A stretch of 6,408 nucleotides of DNA from Candidatus Gottesmanbacteria bacterium (lineage in GTDB: Bacteria > Patescibacteriota > Microgenomatia > 2-02-FULL-39-11): positions 1-6,408 of the forward strand of contig JACREK010000138.1 in NCBI GenBank assembly GCA_016218275.1. The letters run 5' to 3'. The translations under genes were made by a program, and so were the position numbers. The notes beneath the pieces were generated by a model that worked only from the letters and a program-made list of their open reading frames with translations, ran no database searches and had not been told where the DNA came from. Position 1 is the stretch's first letter. The number at the start of each line of letters is the position of its first letter. Shown here piece by piece: positions 1 through 5,292 of the stretch.

Positions 1-57
1 GAAAAATTAAAAATGACAATTAAAAATCCAAAATTATCAAAATATTACCTTAGATTT
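1..57. repeat. AT-rich low-complexity tract, probable insertion in the glycosyltransferase gene
   Basis: This stretch is almost entirely A/T, with runs of A separated by TT or TC. The 10-mer AATTAAAAAT occurs at 5-14 and 18-27. It translates to a lysine/asparagine-rich peptide unlike the membrane protein that follows, and it runs directly into the CTACATT array. I recall similar low-complexity tracts inside loops of membrane proteins in Microgenomates genomes, but the insertion itself is inferred because the upstream half of the gene is not visible. Confidence 0.5.
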
Positions 58-582
58 CTACATTCTACATTCTACATTCTACATTCTCCCATATTATATC
101 TTGTGCCTTTGGGATTAATTGTCTATATGGTTTATCTTCAGTTAACCTTCGGAGACTTTTTATATTTCTGGCATGTTCAGCCTATTTTTGGCGCAGAAAG
201 AAGCGGAACAGGTATTGTTTTGTTGCCGCAGGTAATTTGGCGGTATTTGAAGATATTATTTACTGTACCTTTTTATACTTACTCCTTCTGGGTTAGCGTA
301 TGGGAATTAGGAAGTGCAGTTATAGGTTTTGGGTTATTGGTTATTGGCTGGTTGAAGAAAGTAAGAAGTTCTTATTTGATATTTGCTTTTTTGGCAATTA
401 CTATGCCTACATTAACCGGTACATTTTCCAGTATGCCGCGCTATATTTTAGTTGCGTTTCCGATGTTTATAGCTTTAGGATTGATTAAGAGTAGATCATT
501 TAAAATTCTGTTGTCTGTTGTCTGTTGTCTGTTGTCTGGGATTTTTATAATCTTGTTTACCCGAGGATATTGGGTAAGTTAA
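1..582 (+). CDS. PIG-V-like membrane glycosyltransferase, 3' part (5' end outside window)
   Basis: The frame is open from base 1 and ends at TAA 580-582. An ATG at 13 would give 189 residues, but it lies in low-complexity sequence and families of this type are usually about 400 residues, so the true start is probably upstream. Numbering from that ATG, hydrophobic segments lie near residues 26-43, 96-114, 119-132, 143-157 and 163-182. The stretch from FGDFLYFWHVQPIFGAERSG (46-65), the SSMPRYILVAFPMF segment (139-152) and the GYWVS end resemble the C-terminal half of PIG-V/GT39-like mannosyltransferases, which use polyprenyl-phosphate sugars at the outer membrane face; this is recalled family resemblance. 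The N-terminal 25 residues look like in-frame inserted repeat sequence in a cytoplasmic loop. Residues 166-175 come from a second heptamer array. The donor and acceptor are unknown. It could also be a decayed or split gene. Confidence 0.65.
   Translation, partial: EKLKMTIKNPKLSKYYLRFLHSTFYILHSPILYLVPLGLIVYMVYLQLTFGDFLYFWHVQPIFGAERSGTGIVLLPQVIWRYLKILFTVPFYTYSFWVSVWELGSAVIGFGLLVIGWLKKVRSSYLIFAFLAITMPTLTGTFSSMPRYILVAFPMFIALGLIKSRSFKILLSVVCCLLSGIFIILFTRGYWVS
58..85. repeat. Heptanucleotide tandem repeat CTACATT x4
   Basis: Four perfect copies of CTACATT lie at 58-64, 65-71, 72-78 and 79-85, followed by a partial CT. Within the frame it is read as residues LHSTFYILHS. Because 7 is not a multiple of 3, gain or loss of one unit would shift the reading frame of the gene. 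Confidence 0.95.
508..538. repeat. Heptanucleotide tandem repeat CTGTTGT x4 plus CTG
   Basis: Four perfect copies of CTGTTGT lie at 508-514, 515-521, 522-528 and 529-535, followed by a partial CTG. They are read as LLSVVCCLLS inside the last hydrophobic segment of the membrane glycosyltransferase. The unit length and copy number match the CTACATT array at 58-85, although the unit sequence differs. A change of one unit would shift the frame about 15 codons before the stop. Confidence 0.95.
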
Positions 583-631
583 TCATCATATCATGAGTTT
601 CGCGTTATTAACCAAGTCTTTCTCACGCAGG

Positions 632-662
632 GCCTGCCCCCTCGGACAAGCTCGGGGCAAGC
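632..662. repeat. GC-rich hairpin between genes
   Basis: Arms 632-640 (GCCTGCCCC) and 654-662 (GGGGCAAGC) pair at 8 of 9 positions around a 13-nt loop. The hairpin lies in the 171-base gap 583-753, which holds no convincing gene. There is no T-run after it, so it is not a standard intrinsic terminator. Its 3' arm overlaps the 5' arm of the next structure, so the two folds would compete. Confidence 0.6.
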
Positions 663-725
663 GCGGGTTTACCCTGAGTCCCGCTAAGCGGGACGAAGGG
701 TACCTGACTCGCGTCACCCGCTTGC
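657..725. repeat. Nested inverted repeat just upstream of the DPM-like GT2
   Basis: An inner hairpin at 670-702 is perfectly symmetric. TACCCT (670-675) pairs with AGGGTA (697-702), and GTCCCGC (678-684) pairs with GCGGGAC (688-694). A GA/GA internal loop separates the two stems and the terminal loop is TAA. An outer stem encloses it: GCAAG-CGGGT (657-668, with CG bulged) pairs with ACCCGCTTGC (716-725). The GC content contrasts with the AT-rich genes. The pattern ACCCTGAG...CGAAGGGT recalls small intergenic palindromes dispersed in many bacterial genomes. Its function is unknown. Confidence 0.7.
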
Positions 726-753
726 TGTCTGATAGTGTGAAACTTGTGCAGAT

Positions 754-1434
754 ATGAAATTATTGATAGGAATCCCCGCTTATAATGAACAGGAAATGAT
801 TAGTCAGGTAATTAAATCTTTACCGCGAAAGATAGAGGGGATAGAAAAGATAGATATATTGGTGGTTGATGACGGTTCAACAGATCAGACAGCAAAAATT
901 GCCCGAAGCTTGGGTATTTATGTGTTGAGACATATATTAAATAGGGGTTTAGGCGGTGCCCTAAAGACTATTTTTAGCTATTTTAGAAGTAAAAATTATG
1001 ACATTCTGGTTACTTTTGATGCCGATGGTCAGCATAATCCTTCCGATATATTAAATCTCGTTAAGCCGATTATTAGAGGAGAAAAAGACATAAGTATAGG
1101 AAGCAGGTGGCAAAAAAGCCGTAATATTCCCTTCGCTCGCAAAATTATCAACAAATTTGCTAATATAATTACGTATCTCCTTTTTAGCGTTTGGACGTCA
1201 GATTCCCAATCCGGGCTGCGGGCATTCAGCAAAAAAGCAGTCAGACTGATTAACCTGCAGTCAGACGGAATGGAGGTGTCAAGTGAATTTTTTAGAGAAA
1301 TATACAGGCACAGACTTTCCTACAAGGAGGTTCCGATAGTAGTACAATATACCAGTTATTCGCAGACAAAAGGTCAGAAGCTGTCAAATGCGCCGAATGT
1401 ATTTTTTCGCCTATTTATGAGATTATTAAGATAA
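754..1434 (+). CDS. GT2 family glycosyltransferase, DPM1-like (polyprenyl-phosphate sugar synthase type)
   Basis: This 226-residue GT-A domain protein has no obvious membrane helix. The N-terminus LIGIPAYNE (4-12) is the usual GT2 opening and supports the ATG at 754. VVDDGSTD (37-44) is the nucleotide-binding acidic motif. FDADGQH (88-94) carries the DxD metal-binding aspartates 89 and 91. GSRW (116-119) and SDSQSGLRAF (149-158) match the acceptor and catalytic region of dolichyl-phosphate mannosyltransferase-like enzymes. Such enzymes move a sugar from a nucleotide donor to polyprenyl phosphate on the cytoplasmic face, producing the donor used by PIG-V- and GT39-type enzymes like those on either side. 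The stop lies 2 bases before the DUF2304 start, so the genes are probably cotranscribed. No Shine-Dalgarno sequence is visible upstream. The particular sugar cannot be told. Confidence 0.9.
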   Translation: MKLLIGIPAYNEQEMISQVIKSLPRKIEGIEKIDILVVDDGSTDQTAKIARSLGIYVLRHILNRGLGGALKTIFSYFRSKNYDILVTFDADGQHNPSDILNLVKPIIRGEKDISIGSRWQKSRNIPFARKIINKFANIITYLLFSVWTSDSQSGLRAFSKKAVRLINLQSDGMEVSSEFFREIYRHRLSYKEVPIVVQYTSYSQTKGQKLSNAPNVFFRLFMRLLR

Positions 1435-1436
1435 AT

Positions 1437-1790
1437 ATGCCTACCATTACCCAACTTTTTTTAACCGTATTTTTATTATTTGCTGCCAGCCGAGTAGTCT
1501 TGCGTTTCCGAAGCGGTGAATTATCTCTTTTCGGCTTTCTATTTTGGAGCGGAATTTTTGGATTGGCAGCAATCATTGTTTTATTTCCTGGTTTAACAAG
1601 CAGTATAGCTATTGCTTTGGGTATAGGAAGGGGAGCCGATGTTGTCGTATATCTTTCTGTTACGCTGCTTTTTTATCTGGTATTCCGACTTTATATTTTT
1701 ATTGAAGATCTCAGACACGATATCACTGAAATTGTGAAGAAAATAGCATTAAAAGATATGGATAAGAAAAATGACAAAAAATCTTCCTAA
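1437..1790 (+). CDS. DUF2304 family small membrane protein
   Basis: This protein has 117 residues and three predicted membrane helices, near residues 4-21, 33-51 and 69-88. An amphipathic stretch (about 84-108) and a lysine-rich tail follow. The conserved block PGLTSSIAIALGIGRGAD (51-68), followed by VVVYLSVTLLFYLVFRLY (69-86), is the recognisable signature of DUF2304. The biochemical role of the family is not established. It often sits directly beside DPM-like GT2 genes, which suggests a membrane partner, anchor or lipid-sugar flipping role; that is inference. Here it follows the GT2 by 2 bases and its last 20 bases overlap the next GT2, consistent with translational coupling. Confidence 0.9.
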   Translation: MPTITQLFLTVFLLFAASRVVLRFRSGELSLFGFLFWSGIFGLAAIIVLFPGLTSSIAIALGIGRGADVVVYLSVTLLFYLVFRLYIFIEDLRHDITEIVKKIALKDMDKKNDKKSS

Positions 1791-2556
1791 GATAAGCCTG
1801 ATTACCCCGACGCTAAACCAATCCAAGTTTATAAAACAGACTATTATATCTGTTTTATCACAGAAATATCCGAATCTGGAATATATTGTTATAGATGGAG
1901 GTTCAACCGATGATACCGTAAAAATCCTCAAAAGTTTCGGGAATAAACTGAAATGGATTTCAGAGAAAGATAAGGGTCAATCAAGTGCGATAAATAAAGG
2001 ATTAAAAATAGCAACAGGCGAGATGTTAGGATATCTTAACTCCGATGATTATCTTGAGAAAAATGCTTTATGGAAAGTGAGTGAATATTTTTCAGATAAT
2101 AAAGATGCATATTGGTTAACAGGTAAATGCAGGATAGTTGATCAAAAAGGGAAAGAAGTAAGAAAATTTATCACCATATATAAAAATATTTTCTTAAAAT
2201 ATCTTCGATTTAAACCAATTTTTTATATAATCCAGTTTATTTCCCAACCTGCTACATTCTGGCGAAAAGATGTAGTAAAGAAAATAGGAGTTTTTGATGA
2301 ATCTTTATATTACTCCATGGATTATGAGTATTGGTTGAGGATATGGAAAACTTATAAACTGCACTTTCTAAATGATTATTTGGCATGTTATAGAATACAT
2401 AGTTTTTCAAAAACAGTTACGAATCCAAAAGGACAGTTTGATGAAGAGTACTCTGTCGTTAGCAGATATACCCGGAATCCGTTGATTGGATTATTACATA
2501 GGTTTCATATAAAGCTGGCACTATTTGTTTATCAATTATTAAAGCGAAGAAATTAG
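1771..2556 (+). CDS. GT2 family glycosyltransferase (WcaA/WaaE-like)
   Basis: This 261-residue single-domain GT-A enzyme opens with ISLITPTLNQ (8-17), which supports the ATG at 1771 inside the end of the DUF2304 gene. Key motifs are IDGGSTD (41-47), EKDKGQSSAINKG (65-77), LNSDD with the DxD-equivalent aspartates 92 and 93 (89-93), QPATFWRK (159-166) and SMDYEYWLRI (182-191), where D184 is the likely catalytic-base aspartate. These are typical of GT2 enzymes that extend O-antigen or exopolysaccharide repeats from nucleotide-sugar donors. The 20-base overlap places it in one transcription unit with the two preceding genes. It ends with TAG, unlike the TAA of every other complete gene here. Donor and linkage cannot be inferred. 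Confidence 0.9.
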   Translation: MTKNLPKISLITPTLNQSKFIKQTIISVLSQKYPNLEYIVIDGGSTDDTVKILKSFGNKLKWISEKDKGQSSAINKGLKIATGEMLGYLNSDDYLEKNALWKVSEYFSDNKDAYWLTGKCRIVDQKGKEVRKFITIYKNIFLKYLRFKPIFYIIQFISQPATFWRKDVVKKIGVFDESLYYSMDYEYWLRIWKTYKLHFLNDYLACYRIHSFSKTVTNPKGQFDEEYSVVSRYTRNPLIGLLHRFHIKLALFVYQLLKRRN

Positions 2557-2579
2557 AGTCTGTTGCAAAACCCTTCTTT

Positions 2580-2658
2580 GTCATTCCCGCGAAAGCGGGA
2601 ATCTATATGGATCCCCGATCAGAGCCTGCCCCGCACTTGATGCGGGGTCGGGGATGAC
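2580..2658. repeat. Palindromic intergenic element with GTCAT/ATGAC ends
   Basis: This 79-base element occupies most of the gap 2557-2693. It begins with GTCAT (2580-2584) and ends with ATGAC (2654-2658). Inside, ATTCCCGC (2583-2590) and GCGGGAAT (2595-2602) form a perfect 8-bp stem with a GAAA loop. A second hairpin has outer arms ATCCCCGA (2611-2618) and TCGGGGAT (2648-2655) and inner arms CCCCGCA (2629-2635) and TGCGGGG (2641-2647), with a 10-base bulge on the 5' side. There is no T-run, so a classic terminator is not supported. The first stem matches the ATTCCC-N8-GGGAAT pattern of Neisseria dRS3 repeats. It is probably a dispersed, non-autonomous repeat. Confidence 0.85.
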
Positions 2659-2693
2659 AGGTAGGTAATGCAATGAGTTCTAACAAATTCTAA

Positions 2694-4193
2694 ATGGTGA
2701 AGAGACTGGGAAAAATCCGCCGGTTGAATTGGTTGTTTATACTACTATTGTTTGTTGTTTTACCTTTTAGACTTTATCATTTGACCTATCCTCTTCTTGA
2801 TGCCCACTTCTTTCGCCAGACTCAAACGGCCACTATTGCCTTAAATTTTTATAACCATGGAATTAATCTTTTACAAACAGAATTGGATATATTCGGCATT
2901 GGTAAAGAAAAATATATTACGCTTGAGTTTCCTCTCTATGAAGCAATCGTGGCTGTATTTTATAAAATATTTTTTGAAAGTAGTATATGGGGGCGAGTTG
3001 TATCGATACTGGCAAGCTTTCTCGGTGCGTGGTATCTTTTTAAGCTGGTTGTACTGCTCGTTCGAAATGAGAAGATAGCCTTTTTTTCTTCATTCTTCTT
3101 TTTATTTGCACCTTTGAATATGTTTTATCAGAGGTCTTTTATGATAGAACCGTTAGTTATAACACTGCTTCTTTCCGGTATCTTTTATTTCTGTCACTTC
3201 GTAAATTTTAATGATAAAAAAAGTTATCTGCTTTCAGTTGTTTTGTTAACATTAGGATTTATTCATAAAGGAATATATGGACCATTCTGGCTTTTACCAA
3301 TTACAGTTTACTATTTGAAAAAAAGATCTTTCCGCGAGATATTTTCCGCTAAATTCATTTTGGCATTAATAGTTCCTTTGGCAGTATTATTTTTCTGGCA
3401 AAAACATGTGGATTATATAAACACTGTGAATGGGCATGAATATTTCACCAGTTACAATAAAGGGCATATGGAGTGGAATTTTGGTAGTGCTATGGACAGA
3501 CTCTCTTTCGCTTTATGGGGATCTTATTTGCAACAACTACTTAATGGAATTTTTCTCAAGCCGGGATTGGTGATTTTCCTTATAGGATTAGCATTTATTC
3601 CCAAAATCAAAAATAGCAGCTTTTTTCTTTCCGGGCTTATTTCTCAAATAATATATTTTATAGTATTTTTTAAGATTCAGTCACACAATTACTACCAGGC
3701 TGTTATGATACCTGTTTTTTCTGTCTTTATGTCGATAGGATTTGTTAAAGTATCCGAGTTGGTGAAAAATAATCATTTCGGGTCATATTTAAAAATTTCT
3801 TTTATGTCTGTTTTCTGTGCCTTATTCATTTACAAATCCTGGATCAATACATTGCCCAGTTTTTATATAGATTGGGATTGGTACAATCGGCTTAAAGCAG
3901 TCGGGAGTTCGGTGTCCGATAAATCAGTTGGGATTTTGGCAACTCCCGGATTTGATTGGAATTCTGTGTATACTTATATCCCAAGACATAAAATGTTATT
4001 GGTACAAGCCGAGAATGTAACCTACGAAAATATTATCAAGTGGAAAAAGTTGGGTTATTCGTTTATGGTTCTTCATGAATATGAGAAATACCCTGACTAT
4101 TTTGCTGTCGTTGCACCCGGATTTTCTTTGGATTTTTTAAAGGCAGATAAATTAGTTCTTGATATACCGGAATTTAAAGTATACCAATTCTAA
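2694..4193 (+). CDS. GT39/ArnT-like polytopic glycosyltransferase
   Basis: This 499-residue protein has about 11-12 hydrophobic segments between residues 12 and 381 and a soluble C-terminal region of about 118 residues. After the first helix comes LLDAHFFRQTQTA (34-46), whose Asp36 and RQ pair match the acidic, catalytic first-loop region of GT39/PMT/ArnT-type GT-C enzymes. EFPLYE (78-83), RSFMIEPL (147-154) and QSHNYYQ (329-335) are further features I associate with this family. GT-C enzymes of this type use polyprenyl-phosphate sugars on the outer face of the membrane, and the DPM-like GT2 upstream is a plausible source of such a donor. An in-frame TAA at 2691-2693 lies immediately before the ATG, so no earlier start is possible. 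No Shine-Dalgarno sequence precedes it. The acceptor (protein, lipid or glycan) is unknown. Confidence 0.85.
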   Translation: MVKRLGKIRRLNWLFILLLFVVLPFRLYHLTYPLLDAHFFRQTQTATIALNFYNHGINLLQTELDIFGIGKEKYITLEFPLYEAIVAVFYKIFFESSIWGRVVSILASFLGAWYLFKLVVLLVRNEKIAFFSSFFFLFAPLNMFYQRSFMIEPLVITLLLSGIFYFCHFVNFNDKKSYLLSVVLLTLGFIHKGIYGPFWLLPITVYYLKKRSFREIFSAKFILALIVPLAVLFFWQKHVDYINTVNGHEYFTSYNKGHMEWNFGSAMDRLSFALWGSYLQQLLNGIFLKPGLVIFLIGLAFIPKIKNSSFFLSGLISQIIYFIVFFKIQSHNYYQAVMIPVFSVFMSIGFVKVSELVKNNHFGSYLKISFMSVFCALFIYKSWINTLPSFYIDWDWYNRLKAVGSSVSDKSVGILATPGFDWNSVYTYIPRHKMLLVQAENVTYENIIKWKKLGYSFMVLHEYEKYPDYFAVVAPGFSLDFLKADKLVLDIPEFKVYQF

Positions 4194-4194
4194 C

Positions 4195-4230
4195 TTATCA
4201 ATTTTGGGGAAAAATTGATATAATTCTCCC
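4195..4230 (+). promoter_or_regulatory. Putative extended -10 promoter for GDP-L-fucose synthase, likely leaderless
   Basis: TATAAT at 4219-4224 is a perfect -10 box, preceded by TGA at 4216-4218, giving an extended -10 (TGnTATAAT). TTATCA at 4195-4200 matches 4 of 6 bases of the -35 consensus, with an 18-bp spacer. Counting the usual 6-7 bases from the -10 places the transcription start at or next to the ATG at 4231. No Shine-Dalgarno sequence lies between; the sequence there is TCTCCC. The promoter starts 2 bases after the stop of the upstream gene. Confidence 0.65.
4196..4220. repeat. Perfect 10-bp inverted repeat overlapping the promoter
   Basis: TATCAATTTT (4196-4205) and AAAATTGATA (4211-4220) are perfect inverted copies separated by GGGGA. 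The left arm covers most of the putative -35 and the right arm enters the -10. This could be an operator or a weak bidirectional hairpin after the GT39 gene. The stem is AT-rich and not followed by a T-run, so intrinsic termination is doubtful. Confidence 0.85.
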
Positions 4231-5172
4231 ATGGACAATAGTTTTTGGGAAAATCGTCGTGTTCTTGTGACCGGTGGAGCCGGATTTTTGGGAAGTCATT
4301 TGGTGCCAAAACTGAAAAAGTTAGGTGCAAAAGTTTTTATTCCTCTCTCAAAAGATTACGATCTTCGTGACAAAAAAAATTGTCGTAAAGTAGTTTCTGG
4401 AATGGAATTAGTGATTCATCTGGCAGCAAAAGTAGGCGGAATCGGGTTTAATAGAGAGCATCCGGGAGAAATGTTTTATGACAATATTGTGATGGGTGCA
4501 CATCTGATGGAAGAAGCAAGACTTGCCGGTGTTGCGAAATTCATTGCCTTAGGAACCGTTTGCGCTTATCCGAAATTCACCCCTGTTCCATTCAAGGAAA
4601 AAGATTTATGGGAAGGTTTCCCCGAAGAAACCAATGCGCCATACGGTTTGGCAAAAAAAATGCTTTTAGTACAATCACAGGCATATCGGGAGCAATATGA
4701 TTTCAATTCGATATATCTTATCCCGGTCAATATGTATGGACCGGGTGATAATTTCGACCCGGCATCATCTCACGTCATACCGGCACTGATAAAAAAAGCA
4801 GTAGAAGCAAAGTTAAAAGGCAATTCCCAGATGATAGTTTGGGGAAGCGGACGAGCAACAAGAGAATTTTTGTATGTTGACGATTGTGTACAGGCAATTA
4901 TATTATCGGCTCAAAAGTATAATAAATCGGATCCCATAAACATCGGTTCTCATTTTGAAATTTCCATCAAAAGTCTGGTGGAAATGATTTGTGATATTGT
5001 CTGTTTCAAAGGCAAGATTGTATGGGATAAAGAGAAGCCGGACGGACAACCAAGAAGAAAGTTAGACACGAGCAAAGCATATAAGGAATTCGGTTTCAAA
5101 GCCAAAACTCCATTTAAAGAGGGACTTAAAAAGACTATTGAATGGTATATTGTGAGTCGTCATCTCGACTAA
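4231..5172 (+). CDS. fcl: GDP-L-fucose synthase (NADPH-dependent epimerase/reductase)
   Basis: This 313-residue short-chain dehydrogenase/epimerase has the full length expected for the family. The Rossmann motif GGAGFLG is at 15-21. The block HLAAKVGGIGFNREHPGEMF (63-82), then LGTVCAYPK (107-115), PYGLAKK (137-143), SSHVIPALIKKA (179-190) and WGSGRATREFLYVDD (204-218) are characteristic. By offset to the E. coli enzyme, Tyr138 and Lys142 are the catalytic pair, Cys111 and His181 are the epimerisation residues, and Thr109 replaces Ser107. The enzyme converts GDP-4-keto-6-deoxy-mannose to GDP-L-fucose in the cytoplasm. Its usual partner gmd is not in the window. The start at 4231 fits the Rossmann strand and the promoter. 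The C-terminal residues SRHLD and the stop are read from the start of a repeat element. A related deoxysugar epimerase is the main alternative. Confidence 0.87.
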   Translation: MDNSFWENRRVLVTGGAGFLGSHLVPKLKKLGAKVFIPLSKDYDLRDKKNCRKVVSGMELVIHLAAKVGGIGFNREHPGEMFYDNIVMGAHLMEEARLAGVAKFIALGTVCAYPKFTPVPFKEKDLWEGFPEETNAPYGLAKKMLLVQSQAYREQYDFNSIYLIPVNMYGPGDNFDPASSHVIPALIKKAVEAKLKGNSQMIVWGSGRATREFLYVDDCVQAIILSAQKYNKSDPINIGSHFEISIKSLVEMICDIVCFKGKIVWDKEKPDGQPRRKLDTSKAYKEFGFKAKTPFKEGLKKTIEWYIVSRHLD

Positions 5173-5282
5173 GTCCGAAGGACGCATGGAGAGATCTCTC
5201 TCGTATGCGAGATTTTCTCAGATAATGGTTCGACTTCGCTCACCACAAGGCTGAGAGATTCCTCGACTTCGCTCGGAATGAC
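5159..5282. repeat. Second palindromic element with GTCAT/ATGAC ends, overlapping the fcl stop
   Basis: This 124-base element runs from GTCAT (5159-5163) to ATGAC (5278-5282) and fills the gap between fcl and the carbamoyltransferase gene. It contains a small GTCC-GAA-GGAC hairpin (5173-5183), the perfect palindrome GAGAGATCTCTC (5189-5200), CGCAT/ATGCG arms (5183-5187 and 5205-5209) and TCTCAG/CTGAGA arms (5216-5221 and 5251-5256). The 12-mer TCGACTTCGCTC occurs twice (5230-5241 and 5263-5274). Read on the - strand its end is GTCATTCCGAGCGAAG, close to the start of the 2580-2658 element. It is probably a dispersed repeat; I recall similar sequences between genes in other bacterial genomes. 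Confidence 0.8.
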
Positions 5283-5292
5283 ATGTTGATAA

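Noticed and set aside
58..85. Heptamer arrays considered as a CRISPR or iteron array.
   Set aside because: Units are contiguous 7-mers without spacers, lie inside a coding frame, and have no cas or replication gene nearby.
583..753. Search for a small gene or tRNA in this 171-base gap.
   Set aside because: There is no cloverleaf and no frame with a recognisable product, only GC-rich hairpins.
1029..1232. Antisense open frame across the DPM-like GT2.
   Set aside because: It overlaps the DxD and SGLR motif region of a convincing gene and is therefore a shadow.
2560..2569. CTGTTGCAAA resembles the terminal inverted repeat of IS6/IS26-family elements.
   Set aside because: There is no matching inverted end at a suitable distance and no transposase, so ten bases can match by chance.
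2580..2658. Hairpins considered as a rho-independent terminator for the GT2 cassette.
   Set aside because: Stable stems are present, but no T-run follows any of them. The shared tips with 5159-5282 fit a dispersed repeat better.
2556..2687. Similar sequences GAGTCTGTTGCAAA (2556-2569) and GAGTTCTAACAAA (2675-2687) flanking the 2580-2658 element, considered as target-site duplication.
   Set aside because: The match needs gaps and mismatches, and the copies are not directly adjacent to the element ends.
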